The position numbers were made by a program, and so were the translations under genes. The notes under the pieces are model-generated. The model worked only from the letters and a program-made list of their open reading frames with translations. It ran no database searches and was not told the DNA's origin. From positions 1 to 64,000 of the forward strand of contig NZ_MKIE01000006.1 in the NCBI RefSeq assembly GCF_001855385.1: DNA of 64,000 nt. Reading direction: 5' to 3'. Each line of letters starts with the position of its first letter. Position 1 is the stretch's first letter. Below, piece after piece: positions 17,698 to 24,837 of the stretch. This DNA is from Andreesenia angusta. Its GTDB lineage: Bacteria; Bacillota; Clostridia; Tissierellales; Gottschalkiaceae.

Positions 17698-18234
17698 GTG
17701 GGAGTCATAGGTAAAATATTCAAAGGAAGACAATCAAGCGACAAATCGAACCAAGCAGAATACGATTCATCGGGAAAAGAATATGAAGGGCAAAAAAATG
17801 AAGGCGAAGCAGCACCGACTCAAGAATACGTGGAGCTGAGACTGTCCATTCATCCAGAAGAGGATGCAAGGACATCCGACATGGAGAGAAATCAGCTTGA
17901 ACAGGAGCTTAAAGACTGCAAGTCGATAAAGAAAAATGACATAAACGTATCGGGGATATATGCGTTCAGAACAGATGAAGGGCTGGAGGTCAGCTTTTTC
18001 TTCAGAAATGGATTGGAAAGACCGGTAATGCTTAAAGAGACTCCGCTTGCAGTTATAAGCAAGGACGGAAAGCTTCTGGCTCGCCAAGAATTCGACTTGA
18101 CTGATATGGGAGAAGTAGAAGGGCTGTCTGCAAGACCTTGGAGAGTCCACTTTGACCCCAAAAATGTTTTTTCTGAAAATGTAGCTCCTGATGACTGGGC
18201 AATAATATTTGATATCAAAAGCAAAGAGAAGTAG
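17698..18234 (+). CDS. SLAP-domain protein, SlaP-like S-layer assembly factor
   Basis: The 178-residue protein has no signal peptide. After a Lys/Glu/Ser-rich stretch (residues 1-45) comes one SLAP domain (about 46-165). Its hallmarks are (V)ELRLSIHPEE, INVSGIYAF(R)TDEGLEVSFFFRNGLERP and LLARQEFDLTDMGEVEGLSARPWRVHF. SLAP domains are known from SlaP of Bacillus anthracis, a cytoplasmic helper of the SecA2-dependent S-layer secretion path. GTG at 17698 follows AAGGAGG (17684-17690). The position two genes behind the S-layer gene fits a role in S-layer secretion or assembly. No secA2 is in the window, so the pathway link is inference. Confidence 0.8.
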   Translation: MGVIGKIFKGRQSSDKSNQAEYDSSGKEYEGQKNEGEAAPTQEYVELRLSIHPEEDARTSDMERNQLEQELKDCKSIKKNDINVSGIYAFRTDEGLEVSFFFRNGLERPVMLKETPLAVISKDGKLLARQEFDLTDMGEVEGLSARPWRVHFDPKNVFSENVAPDDWAIIFDIKSKEK

Positions 18235-18256
18235 CAGTAGCAAGAGCGTGATACAA

Positions 18257-18278
18257 GGCGAGGAGCACCTCGTCTTTT
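18257..18278 (+). terminator. Rho-independent terminator closing the S-layer block
   Basis: GGCGAGG (18257-18263) and CCTCGTC (18268-18274) form a 7-bp stem (one G-U) with a 4-base loop, followed by TTTT. It ends the SLAP gene and separates the S-layer block from the AT-rich accessory patch. Confidence 0.7.
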
Positions 18279-18301
18279 CACATTTCAAAAGGAAGTGCTA
18301 A

Positions 18302-19525
18302 ATGAACACTGAAATTAAGGACAATAAATACATAGAATTTTCCATCGATGAAATCACTCCGATCAATTCAGAAACTTTCATTTTGAGAGTAATACCCGTG
18401 ATTGACTCGGAGTTTTTTCCTCCGTTTCATCTAAGAAACATAAAGGTGTCTTATGAATTACTAGAGGATAGTTTTTATAAATCATTCTATCCTGACATCC
18501 CTATAACTGGAAAAAGATACTTGAAAGGAACGGTTATTCAAGGTGCTTACTACAAAATTTCGAAAAAAAATATAGAATATATGAATATATTTGATACTAG
18601 AGAAACAACTATATCCACAGATAATGATATTTTCAGAGGCAATCGGGAGACATCTCCGTTTGAAGAATTCGATATAAAAGGAGATGTTTCTAGGTCAGGA
18701 AAAGACGTCTACGAATACTTACAATCAAAAGTATGCTTACTTGACAGAGCATATTTATATTGCTTTAATGTAGGACAAGGAGATTCGATGCTTTTTGTAG
18801 CATCAAGCGGAAATGCCTATATAATAGATACAAACTTTTATGGAGTAAAAGGTGCGAATGAGTTTATAACTGAAGTAAAAAAAATTCTTAAATGGCATCG
18901 ATTGGCAGAAAATAAAATAAAGGGTGTTATAGTAACTCATAAGCATATAGATCATATTAGGGGACTTAAATACATTCTGGATGAAGAATTCTTTCAAATA
19001 GAAAATTTCATCATAAATCAAGACTACATTCATCCGACAAAAGCTGTCTACGAACTCATGACTTCAGCTAAAAATAATATAAGAAACTGGCACAATTTAA
19101 ATACTCCGGGCAGTATCACCGAGGGTAATACGAAAATTTGCTTCAAAAATCCTGACAATGATACTGCTAATAGCAGAGTTTCACCTGATATAAATAACAG
19201 TTCTATAGGTATGTGTATACGACATGGAGGGTATAGTGCCTATCTAACAGGAGACTTAAGTAGCAGTATAATTAAAAGCAAATACTTCTATGTAGATACT
19301 AATTATAGTAAAAAAAGTGTTCTCAAGGTGGCTCATCATGGAAGTTATACTGGGACTGATAATGATGTTATTAGAATTTTAAAGCCAACAGAAGCTTTTA
19401 TATCAGCAGGAACGAGTAAAAACTACAACCATCCGCACGATAGCACTCTAAAAATATTAAAGTCTCATAACTTAAATATAAAAATATCTAAAAATGAAAA
19501 AAAGACAGTATGTTATGAGCTATAG
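18302..19525 (+). CDS. Metallo-beta-lactamase-fold hydrolase, ComEC/Rec2-like, with unknown N-terminal domain
   Basis: Residues 158-407 are a metallo-beta-lactamase domain of the ComEC C-terminal type: YCFNVGQGDS, the metal-binding set His213-x-His215-x-Asp217-His218 in THKHIDHIRG, Asp318 in LTGDLSS, and AHHGS (His345/His346). There is no signal peptide and none of the ComEC membrane segments, so it is a soluble cytoplasmic enzyme, probably a nuclease or phosphodiesterase. Residues 1-150 match nothing I know. ATG follows AAGGAAG (18289-18295). The gene is clearly more AT-rich than its neighbours and uses AAA/ATT/TTA codons freely, which with the nearby recombinase remnant suggests acquisition by transfer. 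A defence role is conceivable but unsupported by partner genes. Confidence 0.8.
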   Translation: MNTEIKDNKYIEFSIDEITPINSETFILRVIPVIDSEFFPPFHLRNIKVSYELLEDSFYKSFYPDIPITGKRYLKGTVIQGAYYKISKKNIEYMNIFDTRETTISTDNDIFRGNRETSPFEEFDIKGDVSRSGKDVYEYLQSKVCLLDRAYLYCFNVGQGDSMLFVASSGNAYIIDTNFYGVKGANEFITEVKKILKWHRLAENKIKGVIVTHKHIDHIRGLKYILDEEFFQIENFIINQDYIHPTKAVYELMTSAKNNIRNWHNLNTPGSITEGNTKICFKNPDNDTANSRVSPDINNSSIGMCIRHGGYSAYLTGDLSSSIIKSKYFYVDTNYSKKSVLKVAHHGSYTGTDNDVIRILKPTEAFISAGTSKNYNHPHDSTLKILKSHNLNIKISKNEKKTVCYEL

Positions 19526-19673
19526 ATTAGAAGATGTGCTAGGTATCCATCTTGTTGACCATTAGAGAACTCTTAGATATGCAAGAGGGCTATTTTAAGG
19601 GGTAATTGAGTGTGTATAATAAGCGGTGTAAACTATCCAGATTATGATATACTGAAACCATAAGGAAGTTGTA

Positions 19674-19988
19674 TCACATCTCCTCGTTCTCCTCTACCGC
19701 ATCATCTACTTCACATCTCTGGTACTCTGGTGTATTTTCGTAGTACAGAGAATCTATCTCTATGCTATCCCCGTTTGATTTAAACAGTATGTCTACTCCA
19801 TCTACATATGGAGATTCGTTTGTCTGCACTACTACTCTGGCTGTGTATATCACTTCTCTCGTTATTCTGTCAGCCCCCAGTTTCCTGATGCTTATCCCCA
19901 CTATCCACTGGCTGTAGTCTCCATCCCTGTACTCCAGCTCCTGTTTCAATGTCTCTATTATGTCTCGTTCCCAAGACTTGTTAATCAT
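19674..19988 (-). CDS. Hypothetical acidic protein
   Basis: About 104 residues, acidic at the C terminus (CEVDDAVEENEEM), with a predicted alpha-beta pattern but no motif I recognise. There is no signal peptide or membrane span. ATG at 19986-19988 follows AGGGG with a 5-base gap; a GTG six bases earlier (19994) is the alternative. The leader contains a 7-bp hairpin (20012-20018 with 20027-20033). It stands alone between the metallo-hydrolase gene and a decayed region and may belong to the same transferred patch. Confidence 0.55.
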   Translation of the reverse strand: MINKSWERDIIETLKQELEYRDGDYSQWIVGISIRKLGADRITREVIYTARVVVQTNESPYVDGVDILFKSNGDSIEIDSLYYENTPEYQRCEVDDAVEENEEM

Positions 19989-20282
19989 TATCACCCCTAA
20001 ATAGATTTAGACCACTAGCGCTTAGTCTAGTGGCCTATCAAGGTTATAATATATGTTTGATTTTAGGGTTGTTCCGGTTTTCCGACTCTCTTAGCGGCTA
20101 TCTGAAAAACTATGTGCTCGTTTACAGCCATTTATGAGTATTTATTTTGAATGTGGGATAGTCTATATACATATCCGCTTTAAACTTCTCCTGCTGGGTA
20201 AGCGTCAATTGTAGCCCACATAGATTTCAACCCTGTGAAATGAGATAATACATCAAAGATATTAAATCGGAGGTGTTTTTTT

Positions 20283-20411
20283 ATGAAATCAAAAGACAAT
20301 AGGGATCTTTTTCTCCTTAGTCTTATTGATTTAATTTTATATGACCTTAAGAAATCTGTCCAACTAAGTGTAACCTATCCACATTATATGTATTATATTT
20401 TTGGCTACTGA
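20283..20411 (+). CDS. Short reading frame with strong ribosome binding site, probably a truncated gene
   Basis: A 42-codon frame starts at ATG 20283 behind GGAGGTG (20269-20275), with a 9-base spacing. It begins MKSKDNRDLFLLSLIDLIL, then runs across the point (about 20365) where the opposite-strand recombinase remnant breaks off. The first 27 or so codons look like a genuine N terminus, and the rest is antisense to the recombinase. It is best read as the 5' stump of a gene fused to foreign sequence by a deletion. I do not recognise the family. Confidence 0.35.
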   Translation: MKSKDNRDLFLLSLIDLILYDLKKSVQLSVTYPHYMYYIFGY

Positions 20412-20807
20412 GTCTTCAATTTTCGATATAAGCGCCTCGAAATCCGAAAAGCTTAAAAAATTTCGTTCGCCGGAGTTTACAGACAGCGGTGGAATATTGA
20501 TTGCTGGATTTATTGACACTAAGTCTTTTTTTAGGGCGAAACTATAGAAAGATCTAAGTGTATATAGGTTTCTATTACGCGTATTTTTAGATAAGTTTCT
20601 AGACCGGATATATCCTAGATACGACTCGATATCTGACTCGGAGATAGACTTTAAATCGTAGAGGGCTTATGGATTTTTGTCTTTGAGAAAAGACTCGAAG
20701 TATTTCAAATCCTTCGAGTATCCAGAAATAGTCTCTGGACTGCGTTCCAAGAATAAGAGATAAGATTTAAATTTTTCTACAGCTAGGGAGTAATTCAAGC
20801 TCAACAT
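20364..20807 (-). pseudogene. Tyrosine recombinase (XerC/XerD-like integrase) remnant
   Basis: Reading the minus strand from ATG 20807 gives about 145 codons of a recombinase SAM-like core-binding domain: YSLAVEKFKSYLLFLERS, ETISGYSKDLKYFESFLKDK, SRNLSKNTRNRNLYTLRSFY, INPAINIPPL, then the start of the catalytic domain (NFLSFSDFEALISKIED). A TAA interrupts it at 20667-20669 and a TAG at 20364-20366. The catalytic Arg-His-Arg-Tyr region is missing altogether. The GGAG element touches the ATG, so the original start may have been the TTG three codons on. It is a dead gene and a marker of past site-specific integration here. Confidence 0.8.
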
Positions 20808-20950
20808 CTCCTTTTAAGGTGATTATATCATTTTGGAAATAGGTCATATCATCGATATGTTAGGTTTCAGGCGTGAGTGAGTTTCACTGAAAAGAAGGGT
20901 GCTTATTTATAGAGAACAAAGAGCTTTTTAGAGAGTATATGCTAAAGTGA

Positions 20951-20959
20951 TGGTATAAT
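20951..20959 (+). promoter_or_regulatory. Extended -10 promoter of the transglutaminase gene
   Basis: TGGTATAAT has the TG-N-TATAAT form, which works without a good -35 box. It lies 21 bp before the start codon. The same nine bases occur before the S41 protease gene. Confidence 0.6.
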
Positions 20960-20979
20960 AAATCACAAGGAGGCTTGTC

Positions 20980-22563
20980 ATGAAAAAACTTAGATTTGTT
21001 GTATCATTCTTAATAGCTGCATATATTTCGCTCACAGGACTTACAGGATCTTTTGCAAGTGATATGATTCTGAAGTATGGAGAAGTCAGTATATCAGATT
21101 CGTACCAAGAGTCTTACGAGACGAGAGGCAAAGGAAGTAAAAAAAGCTTAAGCTTGGCTGAAAAGAAGATATTAGATGCTATAAAAAACCTGGACTCTCA
21201 AGTGGATATATCTGAATATGGAATAAACACCTCTGTGCAGAGAGAGCTACTGGATAAAATAATCAGAGAGAATCCCGATATATTCTATACCAGAGGGTGG
21301 ACCTATTCATACAGTCCATCTAGCGGAACTGTTTTCGGCATAATGCCAGATTATGACTACGAAAAGAGCAAGATAGAGAGCATGAAAGCTGAAATAGAGC
21401 AGAAACTCTCTGCGGCAATAGAGAAAATAAAAGAGCCTGATATGACTCCACTTGAAAAGGTACTGGCAGTACATCAGTACTTGGTTTTAAACATAGAGTA
21501 TGACGAGAGAGGCAACGCACCTATAGAGTCTCACAGCATATACGGCGCACTTGTAGATGGGAAAGCGGTATGTGAGGGCTATTCCGAACTTTTGACTGTA
21601 ATGCTTGAAAGACTTGGAGAAGTGGATAGCTTTGTAGTGGTTTCGGAAGAGATGCTCCATGCTTGGAACATGGTGGTTTTAGATGGAAACTACTACCACA
21701 TAGATGCTACTTGGAACGATCCAACGCCGGATAGAGAAGGCTATGTAAGGTATGAGTATCTTCTGATTCCGGACAGTGTAATGGCTTCAGATCATCAGTG
21801 GGACAGAGGGAACTATCCTGTTGCCGAAAGCTCGGACTATTCTTTTCTATGGAAGCTTGAGAATCCAAGATACAGCTCAGGCGTGATTCGACATTGGAGC
21901 AAGGATACAGGCAGGTTTGAAGAGATATTGCTTGAGAGACCGGATGTATTAGAAGAAGAGGAAGATATAGATTTACCCGATAATATAGAGCCTGTTGGAA
22001 ATACAGCAAGACCGTATATAACGGGATATGATGACGGAACTTTCAGGCCAGAAAATTCTGTGAAAAGGCTGGAGATAGCGTCAATGATATTCAAGCTTTT
22101 GGAACTTTCTGAAAGAGACGCAAAGTTTCCAGATGTAAGCCACAGTAGTTGGGCATTTGGCTATATTGGAGCGATGCAGAACTCGGGGTATATGAAAGGG
22201 GATCAGGCCGGCAGGTTCAACCCGGAAGCAAGTCTCACTAGATCAGAGATGGCCACCATAGCCGCTGCAATATATCAGGGTGAGCATTCCGGTCAAGATC
22301 TGAAATTCAAAGATATATCAGGCCATTGGGGTGAAAAAGCCATAACGGACATGGCAAAGGCTGGTGTGGTGAAAGGTTATTCAGACGGAAGCTTTGCTCC
22401 CAATAAAGAGGTTAGCAGAGCTGAAGCTGTAGCCATACTCAATAGGCTTTCCAAGCTCACTATTTCGGATGAGGAGTTGAAATCGGCGATAAATCCTTTT
22501 TCAGACGTGAGGGAGTCCCACTGGGCATATAGAGATATATTAAAGGCGACTAAAAACCGATAG
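20980..22563 (+). CDS. Secreted transglutaminase-like protein with C-terminal SLH repeats
   Basis: The 527-residue protein starts with a signal peptide (to about residue 26, GSFA-SD). Residues about 100-290 form a transglutaminase/protease-like (papain-fold) domain with the triad Cys198 (AVCEGYSE), His227 (LHAWNMV) and Asp242 (YHIDATWND). Three C-terminal SLH repeats follow from about residue 345 (YITGYDDGTFRPENSVKRLEIASMIFKLL, split by a FPDVSHSSWA unit and a FKDISGHWGEKA unit), plus a final partial FSDVRESHWAY unit. It is likely wall-bound and acts on surface proteins or peptidoglycan-linked peptides; whether it cross-links or hydrolyses cannot be told. ATG follows AAGGAGG, and a strong terminator ends the gene. 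Confidence 0.9.
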   Translation: MKKLRFVVSFLIAAYISLTGLTGSFASDMILKYGEVSISDSYQESYETRGKGSKKSLSLAEKKILDAIKNLDSQVDISEYGINTSVQRELLDKIIRENPDIFYTRGWTYSYSPSSGTVFGIMPDYDYEKSKIESMKAEIEQKLSAAIEKIKEPDMTPLEKVLAVHQYLVLNIEYDERGNAPIESHSIYGALVDGKAVCEGYSELLTVMLERLGEVDSFVVVSEEMLHAWNMVVLDGNYYHIDATWNDPTPDREGYVRYEYLLIPDSVMASDHQWDRGNYPVAESSDYSFLWKLENPRYSSGVIRHWSKDTGRFEEILLERPDVLEEEEDIDLPDNIEPVGNTARPYITGYDDGTFRPENSVKRLEIASMIFKLLELSERDAKFPDVSHSSWAFGYIGAMQNSGYMKGDQAGRFNPEASLTRSEMATIAAAIYQGEHSGQDLKFKDISGHWGEKAITDMAKAGVVKGYSDGSFAPNKEVSRAEAVAILNRLSKLTISDEELKSAINPFSDVRESHWAYRDILKATKNR

Positions 22564-22581
22564 ATTTTAAAAAAGACTTCA

Positions 22582-22619
22582 CTCTAGAACAGGGCGGATA
22601 TATCCGCCCTGTTTTAGAG
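22582..22619 (+). terminator. Strong terminator after the transglutaminase-SLH gene
   Basis: AACAGGGCGGATA pairs perfectly with TATCCGCCCTGTT (22588-22613), extended by CTCTA/TAGAG outside it, and is followed by TTTATTTT. A further pair of arms, CCCATAT (22673-22679) and ATATGGG (22718-22724), lies before the next promoter and could be an operator. Confidence 0.85.
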
Positions 22620-22741
22620 TTTATTTTAAATAACTTTGCACAGATTTTCTTTCAATGACAAACTCGGGGCAGCCCATATACCCAGGTGCGACTTCATATT
22701 CGTCAAATTAGACGTGCATATGGGTCAAAAAGTTTCAATAA

Positions 22742-22750
22742 TGGTATAAT
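22742..22750 (+). promoter_or_regulatory. Extended -10 promoter of the S41 protease gene
   Basis: TGGTATAAT (TG-N-TATAAT) lies 23 bp before the ATG at 22773, with the GAGAGGAGG ribosome binding site between. No good -35 box is seen. Confidence 0.6.
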
Positions 22751-22772
22751 ACGATTGAGAGGAGGTTTTTCC

Positions 22773-24290
22773 ATGAAGATGCGATTAAGAATATCAGCTA
22801 TAGCTGTTGCACTGGCTATGTCTTTTGTAAACTTGGGTATGGTGGCCGAAGCTTCAAGCTTGGAAGAGGTTAGGAGCCTTGTGGAGAGCAACTACTATAG
22901 AGCGGTGGGCGATGAAGTGCTAGCCAAAGACAGCATAGAGGGAATCATAGAGGGTCTAGGCGACCCACATACATCATATATGACTAAAGATCAGTACCAG
23001 GTATTTTTAGACTCCATAGAGAGCAAGTACTATGGCGTTGGATTTTACTTTGAGATAGTTGAGGAAGGGGTGCTTGTAAGCTCTGTAATAGAAAATTCTC
23101 CTGCTGAAGCAGCCGGAATAGAGCCAGGAGATATAGTCGTTTCCGCAGATGGGAAGTCTCTTGTGGGTCTATCCAGTGAAGAGGTGGCCACCATAATAAG
23201 GGGTCCAGAGGGAAGCGCAGTAACACTCGGAATATTAAGGCGAGGAACAAGGATAGATATAAATGCGGTCAGAGGAAAAATTCAGATGGAATATGTAAGT
23301 GAAGGAGGTCATGGTGAAGGTTCGGGGTATATAAGAATATCGAGCTTTGGCGCCGAGACTGGGAAGAAGTTCGGGGAGTTGCTTGCTAAGCAGAATTCAG
23401 ACACGCTTGTGGTAGATATAAGGAACAACGGTGGTGGATATTTGAATTCGGCTATAGATATGCTAGGATATTTGATACCTAAGAAGGCTGCTCTTGTTTT
23501 AAAAAACAGAAATAGCAGTAACACCTACTACGCGCCAGAGCAAGGATACTATACAGACAAGAAGCTTATACTGCTTTTAAACGAGTACAGTGCAAGCGCA
23601 TCTGAAATAGTGGCTGGAGCTCTTAAAGACCAAGACAGAGCCCTTCTAATCGGGAGCAAGAGCTATGGAAAAGGCACAGCTCAGAACTTCTTCAACATTT
23701 CAGACGGAGGAGTTCTCAAGATGACTACTATGGAGTTTTTTTCACCGCTTGGAAACACCATAAACGGAGTAGGGGTCTCTCCAGACTTGGAGATAGAAGA
23801 GGGCAATGTGCTTAAAGTTTCGGAGCTTTTAAGCCAAGGTGAAAGCGGAAGTCATGAGCTTGAGATAGCGGGAGAGAATTACAAGGTTGATTTAAATATG
23901 GCTAGAAGCAAAGACTACTGGGGAGCATATAAAGAGCTTCTGGACTCTTTATACGGCGACAAAGTCTGGAGTGGGTTCTACCCTGAATATATGCTGGTGG
24001 GAGAGCTTAAAGATGCGCCACTTGAAAAAATATACACTGTGAAATTCAGCAAAGGAGTAAAATCTGAGACTTTGAACAGCGAGACTGTGGACTTTATAGA
24101 TGCAGATACAGGACAAGAGGTGGAGCTGAATATTTACAGCGAGGGAGACAGGGTGCTTAAGGTGAAGCCTTTAGATCCACTTGAGCCAAACAGCGAGTAC
24201 TGGCTGAAGATAAACACCGGCGTAATGGGGCTAGATGGGAATAGATTAAAAGTCGGTAGCCTCGCTACCATAGAGACGGGAGATGATTAG
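22773..24290 (+). CDS. PDZ-containing S41 family C-terminal processing protease
   Basis: A secreted Ser/Lys protease of the CtpA/CtpB type, 505 residues. A signal peptide covers about 1-27. A PDZ domain lies at about 70-150 (YYGVGFYFEI ... AAGIEPGDIVVSADG), and the S41 catalytic domain follows with Ser275 (YSASASEI) and Lys300 (SYGKGTAQ), the usual 25 residues apart. The last 90 residues form an SbsA-like Ig domain (YTVKFSKGV ... LDPLEPNSEYWLKI), less usual for the family, which may dock it on the surface layer. The frame extends upstream, but the ribosome binding site GAGAGGAGG (22757-22765) picks ATG 22773. It overlaps functionally with the preceding surface protein genes; targets are unknown. 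Confidence 0.92.
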   Translation: MKMRLRISAIAVALAMSFVNLGMVAEASSLEEVRSLVESNYYRAVGDEVLAKDSIEGIIEGLGDPHTSYMTKDQYQVFLDSIESKYYGVGFYFEIVEEGVLVSSVIENSPAEAAGIEPGDIVVSADGKSLVGLSSEEVATIIRGPEGSAVTLGILRRGTRIDINAVRGKIQMEYVSEGGHGEGSGYIRISSFGAETGKKFGELLAKQNSDTLVVDIRNNGGGYLNSAIDMLGYLIPKKAALVLKNRNSSNTYYAPEQGYYTDKKLILLLNEYSASASEIVAGALKDQDRALLIGSKSYGKGTAQNFFNISDGGVLKMTTMEFFSPLGNTINGVGVSPDLEIEEGNVLKVSELLSQGESGSHELEIAGENYKVDLNMARSKDYWGAYKELLDSLYGDKVWSGFYPEYMLVGELKDAPLEKIYTVKFSKGVKSETLNSETVDFIDADTGQEVELNIYSEGDRVLKVKPLDPLEPNSEYWLKINTGVMGLDGNRLKVGSLATIETGDD

Positions 24291-24292
24291 TT

Positions 24293-24781
24293 GTGAAAGC
24301 GCTTGTAGTTGATTTTTTGGACTTTTTGTCTATAGAGCTTGCTGTAATGTTTATGGCGATGCTTCCGGTTATAGAGCTTAGGGGAGCAATACCTCTTGGA
24401 GTTTCGATGGGGCTTTCGCCAGTGCACTCGGCCATATTAAGCTATATAGGCAGTGCCATTCCGGTTCCGATAATACTCTTCGGCATAAGGCCGATATTCG
24501 GATTTCTGAGGAAAAACAGCTTTTTCAGAAAGATAATAGACAAGATCGTGTACAATTCAAACGTAAAACACAGCAGAAAGATAAGGAAGTACGGTACCAT
24601 TGGTCTCGTCATACTGGTGGCCATACCTCTTCCAGGAACAGGTGTATGGAGCGGTAGCCTTGTTGCATCGCTTATGAATATACGTTTCAAGCTGGCTTTC
24701 CCGGCAATACTCCTTGGGAATGCCATAGCTGCTGTAGCTATTATGACATTAAGCCACGGAGTTTCAAGCGTGCTTATGTGA
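24293..24781 (+). CDS. Small multidrug export-type membrane protein (COG2426 family)
   Basis: A 162-residue, very hydrophobic protein with about four or five membrane helices. The family signature LPVIELRGAIPLGV and the downstream AIPLPGTGVWSGSLVASL are clear. Members are annotated as putative small multidrug exporters, but transport has hardly been shown, so the function is uncertain. GTG at 24293 comes only 2 bp after the protease stop and uses GGGAGATGA (24278-24286) as ribosome binding site, so it is the second gene of that operon. A bidirectional terminator follows. Confidence 0.85.
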   Translation: MKALVVDFLDFLSIELAVMFMAMLPVIELRGAIPLGVSMGLSPVHSAILSYIGSAIPVPIILFGIRPIFGFLRKNSFFRKIIDKIVYNSNVKHSRKIRKYGTIGLVILVAIPLPGTGVWSGSLVASLMNIRFKLAFPAILLGNAIAAVAIMTLSHGVSSVLM

Positions 24782-24794
24782 AAATTGAAATATT

Positions 24795-24834
24795 AAAAGA
24801 GCCTCTAAAGCAAGTTTGTTTTAGAGGCTCTTTT
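24795..24834. terminator. Bidirectional terminator between convergent genes
   Basis: AAAAGAGCCTCTAAA (24795-24809) and its exact complement TTTAGAGGCTCTTTT (24820-24834) form a 15-bp stem with A and T flanks. It can stop transcription from the exporter gene on the left and from the FemAB-like gene on the right, which ends at 24838. Confidence 0.9.
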
Positions 24835-24837
24835 AAT

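Larger units (their letters stand above)
19989..20950. other. About 1 kb without intact genes: decayed accessory DNA
   Basis: This stretch holds a 7-bp hairpin at 20012-20033, a short plus-strand reading frame (20283-20411) and the remnant of a tyrosine recombinase on the minus strand (about 20364-20807). I see no intact gene, RNA gene or repeat array. The remainder, including 20040-20268, shows nothing I can identify. Confidence 0.7.

Noticed and set aside
18302..19525. ComEC DNA-uptake channel
   Set aside because: Only the metallo-hydrolase domain resembles ComEC; there are no membrane segments or competence domain.
20063..20131. 22-codon minus-strand frame (MAVNEHIVFQIAAKRVGKPEQ...)
   Set aside because: Looks protein-like but is very short, has a stop just upstream and no good ribosome binding site; possibly another gene fragment, not supportable as a gene.
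19605..20375. Possible insertion-sequence ends (GTGTAAACTATCC at about 19626 and GTGTAACCTATCC at about 20368)
   Set aside because: The two short matches are in the same orientation, no transposase lies between them and I cannot tie them to a known element.
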